Source: Acidobacteriota bacterium (GTDB taxonomy: Bacteria; Acidobacteriota; UBA6911). Taken from it: a DNA stretch of 59,244 nt. The stretch spans positions 1 to 59,244 of the forward strand of contig JAAYCX010000021.1 of NCBI GenBank assembly GCA_012729555.1, written 5' to 3'. The stretch's first letter is position 1, and the number at the start of each line of letters is the position of its first letter. Below, piece after piece: positions 44,170-52,106 of this stretch. A model generated the notes under the pieces. It saw only the letters and a program-made list of their open reading frames with translations, ran no database searches and was not told where the DNA came from. Made by a program: the position numbers and the translations under genes.

Positions 44170-44841
44170 ATGGAACATACCGTAAAAACCTATGAGGCGG
44201 AAATCAGGGAGCTCAACGCAGCGGTTCTGGAGATGGCTCGACGCACCAAGGGGCAGCTCGAGACGGCCGTGGGTGTGATCGAGTCGGGGGACGCGGGCCT
44301 GGCCGCGAGACTGGTTTCGGAAGACCAGGGGGTCGATGAGCTCGAGATGGAGGTGGATGCCCTCACCGTCAGGCTCCTGGCCACGCGCCAGCCCATGGCC
44401 ACAGACCTGCGCATGACGGTGTCGGTGCTGAGAATCGCCGCCGAACTGGAGCGGATCGCCGATTATGCCGCGGGGATGGGGAAGCTGGTGCATTGCCTCG
44501 ACGGCGAGACACCGGTCGAGCTGATCCGCTTGCTTCGCGGGATGCTTGATATCGCCCTCGGCATGCTTTCGGAGCTGGTTGTCGCCTACCAGGAACTCGA
44601 TTCCGGACTCGCCGTCGCCGTCTGGCGCCGCGACGAGGGGATCGACCGGCTCTATGGCGACTTTCTCAACCAGTTGCAGCTTTTCATGAGCCGATCCCCC
44701 GACCGCGTCCCGAGTGGCACCGGCCTCCTGCTGATGGGGCGCCACTCGGAACGGATCGGGGATCACCTGACCAATATCGCTGAAAATATCTACTTCATCG
44801 CCACGGGCGAGAACCTCCTGCGTCCGGCTAGCGAACCTTGA
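44170..44841 (+). CDS. phoU: Phosphate signalling protein PhoU
   Basis: 223 residues, two three-helix PhoU repeats with the metal-site type motifs ATDLRMTVSVLRIAAELERIADYA and MGRHSERIGDHLTNIAENIYFI. PhoU links Pst transport to the phosphate sensor kinase and represses the regulon when phosphate is high. ATG 44170 lies about 9 nt after GGAGG and is preferred to 44164. No phoR/phoB are in the window. It overlaps the end of the MFS gene by 14 nt. Confidence 0.93.
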   Translation: MEHTVKTYEAEIRELNAAVLEMARRTKGQLETAVGVIESGDAGLAARLVSEDQGVDELEMEVDALTVRLLATRQPMATDLRMTVSVLRIAAELERIADYAAGMGKLVHCLDGETPVELIRLLRGMLDIALGMLSELVVAYQELDSGLAVAVWRRDEGIDRLYGDFLNQLQLFMSRSPDRVPSGTGLLLMGRHSERIGDHLTNIAENIYFIATGENLLRPASEP

Positions 44842-46072
44842 TCCTCCAGGCGGCGATGAGGCCGACGATGCAGATGGGGATCATCCAGTAGCCCGCGGTC
44901 GCCCACCCCTGGGCTTCCTGGATCCGGCTGAAGAGGCTGGGGCCGATGTACATCCCTATATTCTGGCCCAGGGCGGCCACCGACATTCCGATCCCGATGA
45001 AGGCGGGCTTCGTGGCCACCTCGGGCACCGAGGCGAGCAGGATCGGGGCGACCGGACCCCCCACGATCCCGAACAGGAGCATGTAGACGGGGATCATCCA
45101 CCCGGTGACCGTGAAGGGCATCAGGAAGGTCAGGGTCATCAGGATGAAGCAGGCCACGACGATCCCCTTGCGCTTCCCCATTCGGTCGGAGAGATGGCCC
45201 CCCGCCGGTCCGGAGAAGATGGAGGCCAGCATGATGAAAGCGGTCACGAAAGAGGCGTTCATCATGAATCCCTGATCAAACGTAATCGAGTAGCCGCGCT
45301 CCAACTCGAGAAACGCCGGGAGGAAGGAGCACATCGCCATGACGACGAGGTTGTAGACGCCGAAAGCGATGCTGATCATCCAGAAGTTGACGTTGGCCAT
45401 TCCTTTTAGCAGGCTGGGGGATTCCGGTTCCCCGGCGGTCGGCGGAGGGAGCGGGGCTTCCCGCATCTCCTCTTTCTTTGGGAGGCGGAAGAGGATGGCG
45501 AACAGGACGAAGGCAACGGCCGAGAAGATGGCGCCCGCCCACCAGACGGCGCGCCAGCCCTGTGCCACGGCCAGCGACGGAGCGAGGACCAGGGTGGCGA
45601 TGTTGCCGATTCCCACACTGCTGGCCCAGAGCCCCGTGGGGAGGGCACGTTTTTCGGCGGGGAACCAGAGGCTGATGGCCAGGGGCGCGGCCACCATGAT
45701 CAAGCCCATCCCCACCCCTTCAATGAACCGGCCGACGAAGAGCATCCGGGCGGTGTCGGCCATGGCGCCGAAGGCGGCTCCGATGGTGACGCTCCCGACC
45801 GCGAACAGCCCCGTCAGCTTGATCCCGAACCTTTTCAGAATGAATCCGGCGGGGATGGCGAGCACGAAGCCCATGATCGAAAAGATGGACATCAGGTCGC
45901 CCGACTGGCTCATGCTCAGGTTGAACGCCTTCTGGATCGTCGTCATCACCGGCGGCAGCTTGAACAGGTTCAGCGGCGCCGCCAGCGTCGCCATGTAGAG
46001 GGCAAACAGGACCACCCAGGCGTAGGCGGGCGCCTTGACGGGAGTCGATATCGCGGCATGTTTCTGGCTCAT
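44828..46072 (-). CDS. Major facilitator superfamily transporter
   Basis: 414 residues with about twelve hydrophobic segments in two halves and a central cytosolic loop (LFRLPKKEEMREAPLPPP). The MFS loop 2-3 motif appears as GFILKRFGIKLT and its repeat in half two as GGHLSDRMGKRKG. The sequence resembles the CynX/NimT or oxalate/formate branch, but the substrate cannot be read. ATG 46072 follows AGGAGGAG. It converges with phoU and is upstream-bordered by repeat cluster 9. Confidence 0.88.
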   Translation of the reverse strand: MSQKHAAISTPVKAPAYAWVVLFALYMATLAAPLNLFKLPPVMTTIQKAFNLSMSQSGDLMSIFSIMGFVLAIPAGFILKRFGIKLTGLFAVGSVTIGAAFGAMADTARMLFVGRFIEGVGMGLIMVAAPLAISLWFPAEKRALPTGLWASSVGIGNIATLVLAPSLAVAQGWRAVWWAGAIFSAVAFVLFAILFRLPKKEEMREAPLPPPTAGEPESPSLLKGMANVNFWMISIAFGVYNLVVMAMCSFLPAFLELERGYSITFDQGFMMNASFVTAFIMLASIFSGPAGGHLSDRMGKRKGIVVACFILMTLTFLMPFTVTGWMIPVYMLLFGIVGGPVAPILLASVPEVATKPAFIGIGMSVAALGQNIGMYIGPSLFSRIQEAQGWATAGYWMIPICIVGLIAAWRIKVR

Positions 46073-46165
46073 CAGAGTCTCCTCCTGCTAGCGAATGCAC
46101 GGCGCATTCTCCAGAGATATCACTACTTATGGTCGGATCGGATAACGCCCCGATCATAGTCCAAA

Positions 46166-46402
46166 AAATCCTGGACATCCACCATTTTGAATCCTGGACA
46201 CCCACGTATTCGCCGAAACCTGGACACCCACCCATCTGCGGAATCCTGGACATCCACCGGAAGAGAGCCGGGGACGCAAATGGTGGATGTCCAGGATTCA
46301 GTGTCCGGGATTCGGTTGCGTTTTCGGCTGACCGGCCGTGGCTCAGACAATCCTGGACATCTACCAAAGGCCCGTTTTGGGCTTAAATGATGGATGTCCA
46401 CC
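46166..46402. repeat. REP-like cluster 9 (about 7 units), downstream of the Y1 transposase
   Basis: Forward cores 46173, 46196, 46222, 46248 and 46355 (GGACATCTAC variant); reverse cores 46283 and 46389 (ATGGATGTCC variant). Most carry the CCTGG form. It ends 37 nt from the transposase stop. Confidence 0.88.
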
Positions 46403-46438
46403 AGCTTGGCGAGGATGTCGGCGCTCTGGCCGCTGTTT

Positions 46439-47440
46439 TCAGGACCTGAACGATTTCCGGGCCGAACGGACGCCGTGGACCCAGCGCTTGCCGATCCGGT
46501 CGGCGTAACTGCGGAGGCTGGGTTCGGATCCCACGGCCTGGCCAAACCTCGATTCGTAGCTGCAGATGGTGTCGACCCACTCGTCCGGCTTGATGCCGAC
46601 ACGCTCCAGGATCGGTCGCATTGCTGATGGGATGGAACCGCGCTTGTCCGGATGCAGCATGCGCCCCATCTCGTCCACCAACTCGATATATTCGGTTTCG
46701 GTCATGTTCAGGATCCCCCGGCGCAGGGGATTCGAGGCGATCGGGCAGAGGTAGCTGGACCCATCGTCGAGGAGGCCGGGCGATCCCGTCGGTCCCATCC
46801 CTAGCTTCATGCGGCGGATGCGCTCCTGCACTCCGGTGAAGTCGCTGGCTTCGGGGGTCGAAGCTATTCCCGCGCGAATGGGATTCAGATCGACATACAC
46901 CATGCAGGAAATGATGGCGCCTTCGTCAAGCAGCGGGTGGCATTCATAGCGCGATTCCCAGAACCTCCCCCTGGTGCCGTCCTCCGCGTTGGCCGCGCGC
47001 GAGATAGGTTCGTTGTGATATTTCATGAACCAGCTGAGGTCGCAAAGCCTCATGCGCAACTCCTCGATCCGTTCAGGCCAGGACAGCAGGAACGCTCTCG
47101 CGGTATCCATGCCCTCGGCACCCGCCGCCTTGCCCCTGGGGGGGGCGAGCGTCAGCCAGCGATCGGCCACCTCGTCTCTGGTCCAGCCGGCCACGATATC
47201 GGGGCGTGTGCGCAGGACATTGTGTTGGTGCGTATGCAGGACTGCATGGTTGCAGACATCGACCGCGAAAATGCCGGCGAGATAGCGCAACCGGTTGACG
47301 ATCCACTCCCTGCGGTGAGACAGGTCACGGTTGGTCACCCTGTCCCGTCCGCACAGGTACGCCTGGCGCACGCACCGGGTGGTGCAGTGATACACTCCTT
47401 CCTCCCCTTTTTTGACATACAGGCTTCTTGCCAATCCCAT
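46439..47440 (-). CDS. Y1 (HUH) transposase, REP-associated tyrosine transposase (RAYT)-like
   Basis: 333 residues, IS200/IS605-superfamily Y1 nuclease fold. The metal-binding HUH position reads His71-Gln72-His73 in HTHQHNVLRTRP, and the probable nucleophile is Tyr182 in MVYVDLNPIRAG. RFWESRYECHPLLDE matches the RAYT/IS200-like group. A ~100-residue C-terminal extension is present, as in long members of the group. It has no terminal inverted repeats of its own and no TnpB, as expected of a RAYT. Flanking repeat clusters 9 and 10 make it the obvious candidate to mobilise the repeats. Frame is intact from ATG 47440 with AAAGGAGC upstream. Confidence 0.88.
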   Translation of the reverse strand: MGLARSLYVKKGEEGVYHCTTRCVRQAYLCGRDRVTNRDLSHRREWIVNRLRYLAGIFAVDVCNHAVLHTHQHNVLRTRPDIVAGWTRDEVADRWLTLAPPRGKAAGAEGMDTARAFLLSWPERIEELRMRLCDLSWFMKYHNEPISRAANAEDGTRGRFWESRYECHPLLDEGAIISCMVYVDLNPIRAGIASTPEASDFTGVQERIRRMKLGMGPTGSPGLLDDGSSYLCPIASNPLRRGILNMTETEYIELVDEMGRMLHPDKRGSIPSAMRPILERVGIKPDEWVDTICSYESRFGQAVGSEPSLRSYADRIGKRWVHGVRSARKSFRS

Positions 47441-47512
47441 AGTTCGCTCCTTTCAAAGTAACTAATGAAGCTCCGGCAGAATGAGCAAGAAAAAGTTCAT
47501 GAAATCGTGGAC

Positions 47513-47735
47513 ATCCACTCTTTTGCCAAAATGAAACATCTGCCTGGGGATCGGGGTTGCCCACCGATTGGATGCTTCCGGATTGCCAAATCGATAGGTG
47601 TCCAGGATTTGTCGGTGGGTGTTTCCCGAGATAGTGGATGTCCAGGATTTGAGAGATTGTGGACATTCACAAAATGTGCTGAAATGGGGACACCCGCAAA
47701 TTTTAAACGCAGAGCAATAGGTGGATATCCCGAAC
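47513..47735. repeat. REP-like cluster 10 (degenerate, about 5 units), upstream of the transposase
   Basis: Clear forward core at 47519 and reverse core at 47634, plus weaker units near 47594, 47661 (GGACATTCAC), 47688 and 47721 (GTGGATATCC). It is more diverged than other clusters. Confidence 0.75.
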
Positions 47736-47770
47736 TGTCGGAGTCAGGGATCCAAAAAAGGGGAGTAAAC

Positions 47771-49138
47771 ATGAAATCGGGACGGATCGTCTTTTTCCTT
47801 TTCAGCCTCGTTTTCGCTGCGGCGCCGCTGTCGGCCTATGAAGCCATCACCGGCCCCACGGGGGTCCTCCTTTATGATAGGGTCGGGGCCTACGACGGCT
47901 ATACCCTCTTTTCGCCGATGGGGGGGAAGACGGTATACCTCATAGACATGGAGGGATACGCGGTGCATTCCTGGAAAACGGATTACGCCCCGGGGAGCTA
48001 TGCGGTTCTGCTCGAGAACGGAAACCTGCTGCGCGGGGGGATCCTCGAGGGCGCACCGGTCCCTTTCGGCGGTGCGGGGGGGATCGTGCAGGAGATTGAC
48101 TGGAATGGTGAGGTCATCTGGGAATACCGGCTGATGACCGAGGATGCCGTGCAGCACCACACCTTCGACCGCATGCCGAACGGCAACACCCTGATCCTTG
48201 CCTGGGAGCGGCGAAGCGTCGACGCTTTCCTCGAAAAGGGGCGCGATCCCAAAAAAATTCCCGTGGCGGGGCCGGGCGCGAATGGAAAGATCACCGCCGA
48301 TTTCTGGGTCGATTTCGTGCGTGAAGTGAACCCGGCCGGGGAGACGGTCTGGGAGTGGCACGTGTGGGATCACGTGGGGACGGGACCCTTCAGGTTTGAC
48401 ATCAACTACGCAATTCCCGACACCATGGCGGGTGCCGCCGGTTCCTATGACTGGACCCACTTCAATTCGGTGCAGTACCTTCCCGAAACCGACCAGTTGC
48501 TGCTGAATTCACGCAATTTCAGCGAGTTCTACCTCATCGACCGCAAAACCGGCCGGATGGTCTATCGCTGGGGAAACCCGAGTGCTTACGATCAGGGCAG
48601 GCCCCCGGGTTGGCTCGACAATGGCGACCAGAAGGTGTTCGGCAACCACAACGCCACCTCCCTGGGGAAGAACCGCTTCCTCCTTTTCGACAACGGCAGC
48701 GAGCGGCCGGAAGGGAACCGCTCGGCCGTCATGGAGGTGAACGCAGTGACCGGGGAGATCGAATGGGAGTACACCGCTCCGGTCTCCAACAGCTTCTACA
48801 CCGCCCGGCAGGGAGCGGCCCAGCGCCTCCCGAACGGCAACACCCTGGTGACCTCCTCCAACCACGGGCACCTCTTCGAGGTCACGCGCGAAAAGAAAGT
48901 GGTCTGGGAGTACGTCAGCCCGGTCGTGGGAGCCGACGATATGCGCTGCTTCCTCGGCGGTGAAGGCCCCGCCTTCAACATGCTCCACCGCGCCTACCGT
49001 TACGGAAAGGATTATGCGGGGCTGAAGGGGAGGGACCTGAGTGCGCGCACCCCACTGGTAAAAGACTGCCCCGAATTTTTCAGGCTCTACCGGACCGACA
49101 CGCCCCCTCCGGCCAAAGAGCCCCTCCCGAAGCCATAA
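47771..49138 (+). CDS. Arylsulfotransferase (ASST)-like secreted propeller protein
   Basis: 455 residues with a signal peptide (RIVFFLFSLVFAAAPLSA). The body is a beta-propeller with repeated NGE.WEY, NGNTLIL and RLPNGNTLVTSS motifs and the HHTFDRMPNGNTLI stretch seen in arylsulfate sulfotransferases, which move sulfate between phenols in the periplasm. The catalytic His is likely in HHTFD or NHNATSLG, but I cannot fix it. ATG 47771 is preferred; the longer frame runs through repeat units. Bordered by clusters 10 and 11. Confidence 0.82.
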   Translation: MKSGRIVFFLFSLVFAAAPLSAYEAITGPTGVLLYDRVGAYDGYTLFSPMGGKTVYLIDMEGYAVHSWKTDYAPGSYAVLLENGNLLRGGILEGAPVPFGGAGGIVQEIDWNGEVIWEYRLMTEDAVQHHTFDRMPNGNTLILAWERRSVDAFLEKGRDPKKIPVAGPGANGKITADFWVDFVREVNPAGETVWEWHVWDHVGTGPFRFDINYAIPDTMAGAAGSYDWTHFNSVQYLPETDQLLLNSRNFSEFYLIDRKTGRMVYRWGNPSAYDQGRPPGWLDNGDQKVFGNHNATSLGKNRFLLFDNGSERPEGNRSAVMEVNAVTGEIEWEYTAPVSNSFYTARQGAAQRLPNGNTLVTSSNHGHLFEVTREKKVVWEYVSPVVGADDMRCFLGGEGPAFNMLHRAYRYGKDYAGLKGRDLSARTPLVKDCPEFFRLYRTDTPPPAKEPLPKP

Positions 49139-49262
49139 ATCCTGGACATCCACTCTTTGCCCTCCCGCTATCCGTGGATGTCCAGGATTTAGATGGGAAG
49201 CCCTAATCAATCCTGGACATCCAATTTTTGTATTCCTGCAATTGGTGGATGTCCAGGATTTA
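49138..49262. repeat. REP-like cluster 11 (4 units, two hairpins)
   Basis: The first pair is a perfect 16-bp inverted repeat: AATCCTGGACATCCAC (49140-49155) with 49174-49189, 18-nt loop. The second pair (about 49211-49225 with 49245-49259) has the same arms. It could act as a terminator between ASST-like and RF3 genes. Confidence 0.9.
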
Positions 49263-49295
49263 TCACTGGGTTCTGGTGCGTATCCGAAAAAAATT

Positions 49296-49323
49296 TTGCT
49301 CGCCGGGCAAACCCATGTATTCT
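49296..49323 (+). promoter_or_regulatory. Candidate promoter of RF3 gene
   Basis: TTGCTC (49296-49301), 16 nt, TATTCT (49318-49323). About 52 nt before ATG 49376. Confidence 0.4.
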
Positions 49324-49375
49324 TACAACCTTTATTTACTTGCTTTTGCCCCTTTTGCGCCGGAAACATAATTCC

Positions 49376-50989
49376 ATGGAAACCGCGGGTGTCGTCAACG
49401 AAACGGAATACGTCCCGGGCGCCTGGCGCCAGGAGATCCTGCGACGGCGCACTTTCGCCATCATCTCCCACCCCGATGCGGGGAAAACGACACTGACCGA
49501 GAAGCTGCTGCTCTTTGCCGGAGCCATCGACCGGGCCGGGTCGGTCCGCCCCAAGAAGCAGCGCAAGGCCGCCACATCCGACTGGATGGCGATGGAGCAG
49601 GCGCGCGGGATCAGCATCACCTCGACCGTGCTGCAGTTCGAGTATGAGGGGCGCCTGCTGAACCTCCTCGACACCCCGGGGCACCAGGACTTCAGTGAGG
49701 ATACCTACCGGACACTGACGGCCGTTGACTGCGCCGTCATGGTGCTTGACGCGGCCAAGGGAATCGAGCCGCAGACGCTGAAGCTGTTCGAGGTCTGCCG
49801 CCTGCGGCGCATCCCGATCCTCACCTTCATCAATAAGATGGACCAGCCGAGCCTTGAGCCGGTGGAGCTCTTCGACTCGATCGAGCGGGTGCTGGGGATC
49901 TCTGCGTGCCCGGTAAACTGGCCGGTGGGGCTGGGGGCCGATTTCCGAGGGGTGGCCGAACTCGAGTCGCGCCGCTTCATCCCCTATCTCCGCATGGGGG
50001 AGTACCGTTCCGGGGAGGAATTGGCGCTCGACAGCGAAGAATTTGTGCGGGACGCCGGCGCCGGCAATGTCCGGCAGCTCAAGGAAGACCTGGAACTTCT
50101 GGGCGGGGTGGTCGCCTCTTTCAACCGGGAGCGTTTTCTGAAAGGGGAGCAGACCCCGATCTTTTTCGGCAGCGCCCTGCACGATTTCGGAGTGGAAGTC
50201 TTTCTGGAGGCACTGGTGAAGCTGGCGCCCCCGCCCCAGGCGCGCGCGGGCCGGCAGGGGCCGGTGGATCCCCTCGAAGCCGGTTTTTCAGCCTTCGTCT
50301 TCAAGATCCAGGGGAACATGGACCCCAACCACCGGGACAACATGGCCTTTTTGCGCATCTGCTCCGGGCGCTTCGAGCGCGATATGCAGGTCTACAGCGC
50401 GCGCCTTGGCAAGAAGATCCGGATGACGCGGATGCACAGGCTGTTTGCCCGGGAGAGGGAGACGCTCGAAGAAGCCTTCGCAGGGGATGTGGTGGGTGTG
50501 GTCAACCCCGGTATGTTCGTGATCGGGGACACCCTGAGCGCGGAGCCGGGGGTCGAATACGGGGGAATCCCGAGCTTTCCACCGGAGCATTTCGCGGTGC
50601 TGCGGTGCCTTGACATGAGCCGCAACAAGCAGTTCCGCAAGGGGATCGCGCAGTTGGCCGAGGAGGGGGTGGCGCAGCTCTACCACGACCCCGAGGCCGC
50701 CCGCTGGGAACCGATCCTGGGCGCCGTGGGCAAGCTGCAGTTCGACGTGATGCAGTCCCGTCTGCTTCAGGAGTATGGGGTTACGACCACGGTCGATTTT
50801 CTGCCCTACGAGTGTGCCTGCTGGCCGCTGGGAAGTGCGGAGGCGCTGGCGCAGGTCCGCTGGCCGAGTTTCGGGTTCGCCCTCGTGCGCGATCATCAGG
50901 ACCGTCTCGTCTGCCTCTTCCGCTCCCGCTGGGACATGGAGCATTTCACTCCCGACTACCCCGAAATCGCCTGGAGTGAGATGGGCTGA
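49376..50989 (+). CDS. prfC: Peptide chain release factor 3 (RF3)
   Basis: 537 residues. The GTPase domain shows G1 SHPDAGKTTLTEKLL, G2 RGISITSTVLQF, G3 DTPGHQDFSEDTYRTL and G4 NKMD, all close to E. coli PrfC. The second half has the RF3 C-terminal domains (GFSAFVFKIQGNMDPNHRD, GIAQLAEEGVAQLY, AVGKLQFDVMQSRL). It recycles RF1/RF2 from the ribosome after peptide release. ATG 49376 is preferred by homology. Upstream ribosome pairing is weak, and the longer frame overlaps repeat cluster 11. Confidence 0.95.
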   Translation: METAGVVNETEYVPGAWRQEILRRRTFAIISHPDAGKTTLTEKLLLFAGAIDRAGSVRPKKQRKAATSDWMAMEQARGISITSTVLQFEYEGRLLNLLDTPGHQDFSEDTYRTLTAVDCAVMVLDAAKGIEPQTLKLFEVCRLRRIPILTFINKMDQPSLEPVELFDSIERVLGISACPVNWPVGLGADFRGVAELESRRFIPYLRMGEYRSGEELALDSEEFVRDAGAGNVRQLKEDLELLGGVVASFNRERFLKGEQTPIFFGSALHDFGVEVFLEALVKLAPPPQARAGRQGPVDPLEAGFSAFVFKIQGNMDPNHRDNMAFLRICSGRFERDMQVYSARLGKKIRMTRMHRLFARERETLEEAFAGDVVGVVNPGMFVIGDTLSAEPGVEYGGIPSFPPEHFAVLRCLDMSRNKQFRKGIAQLAEEGVAQLYHDPEAARWEPILGAVGKLQFDVMQSRLLQEYGVTTTVDFLPYECACWPLGSAEALAQVRWPSFGFALVRDHQDRLVCLFRSRWDMEHFTPDYPEIAWSEMG

Positions 50990-51161
50990 ATCCTGGACAT
51001 CCACTATTTGCTGACCTCAAATAGGTGGATGTCCAGAATCGTGTCCAGGATCCCCTCTTCCCAATCATGGACACCCACGGTTTGCTGACCGCGAATGGGT
51101 GGATGTCCACAAATGAGCTGAAGTGTGGATGTCCAGGATTGCGGCAATAGGTGGATGTCCA
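50989..51161. repeat. REP-like cluster 12 (6 units with a local duplication)
   Basis: Cores F 50995, R 51025, F 51069, R 51099, R 51125, R 51151. The two F-R pairs share a loop (TTTGCTGACC then a short AAT...GGTGGATGTCCA), so they look duplicated. The last core ends 1-2 nt before the epimerase stop. Confidence 0.87.
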
Positions 51162-52106
51162 CTATTTGCGGGAACGCCACCACTCGACGGAGCGGCGGAT
51201 CCCCTCCTCCAGGCCTACGGTGGCTTTCCACCCGAGAAGCCGCTCCGCCTTGCCGGTGTCGGCCCAGGTGGCCATGATGTCCGCCTTGTGAAAGGGCTTG
51301 TGGTCGATCCGCGCCTTCTTCCCGGTGTACTTCTCGACCAGGCCGATCATCTCGTCCAGCCGGTGCGGCTCGCTCCCCCCGAGGTTGATCACCTCGAACC
51401 CGAGCGGGCGCAGCGCCCGCACCGTCCCCTCGGCGATGTCGTCGACATAGGTGAAGTCGCGGCTCTGCGACCCGTCGCCGAAGACCTCGAGCGGGGTCCC
51501 CTCCTCGATCCACTTGATGAAGCGGTAAACGCTCATGTCGGGCCGCCCCGATGGCCCGTACACGGTGAAATAGCGCACGACCGTAACGTCGATCCCGTAT
51601 AAATAATGATACGAGTAGGACATCGCCTCCGCCGCCTTCTTGCTCGCGGCATAGGGGCTGATCGGGGTGTTGACCGCCAGGGTCTCCGAAAAGGGCATCT
51701 CCTGCCCGGCGTAGAGCGAGGACGTCGAGGCCAGCACGAACTTGCCGATCCCGCGCTTCCGGCAGAGATCCAGGAGGTTCAGCGTCCCCATCGCGTTGGT
51801 GCTCATGTAGATGAACGGGTTGTCCATGCTGTAGCGCACCCCGGCGCGCGCCGCCAGGTTGACGACCGCGTCGAAGCGGTATTCGGCTGCGAGCGCCTCG
51901 AGAGCCCCGAGATCCTCGATGTCCAACTTCCTGAAGGTGAACGCCCCGAACCGCGTCAGCGCCTCCACCCGTTCCTCCTTGAGCCGCACGTCGTAGTAGT
52001 CGTTCATGTTGTCGATTCCGACGACGGCGTCCCCGCGCTCGAGCAGCCGCTCGGCCGTCTTCGACCCGATGAAGCCCGCCGCCCCCGTGACCAGGTACGT
52101 TCCCAT
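51162..52106 (-). CDS. UDP-glucuronate 4-epimerase-like nucleotide-sugar epimerase
   Basis: 314 residues, extended SDR with GAAGFIGSK and catalytic Tyr-x3-Lys in SPYAASKKAAE. The DNMNDYYDVRLK stretch and FTVYGPSGRPDMS match UDP-glucuronate/UDP-N-acetylglucosamine epimerases that make galacturonate-type sugars for surface glycans. Starts 1 nt after rmlB stops, same strand, so it belongs to the rml operon. Confidence 0.88.
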   Translation of the reverse strand: MGTYLVTGAAGFIGSKTAERLLERGDAVVGIDNMNDYYDVRLKEERVEALTRFGAFTFRKLDIEDLGALEALAAEYRFDAVVNLAARAGVRYSMDNPFIYMSTNAMGTLNLLDLCRKRGIGKFVLASTSSLYAGQEMPFSETLAVNTPISPYAASKKAAEAMSYSYHYLYGIDVTVVRYFTVYGPSGRPDMSVYRFIKWIEEGTPLEVFGDGSQSRDFTYVDDIAEGTVRALRPLGFEVINLGGSEPHRLDEMIGLVEKYTGKKARIDHKPFHKADIMATWADTGKAERLLGWKATVGLEEGIRRSVEWWRSRK

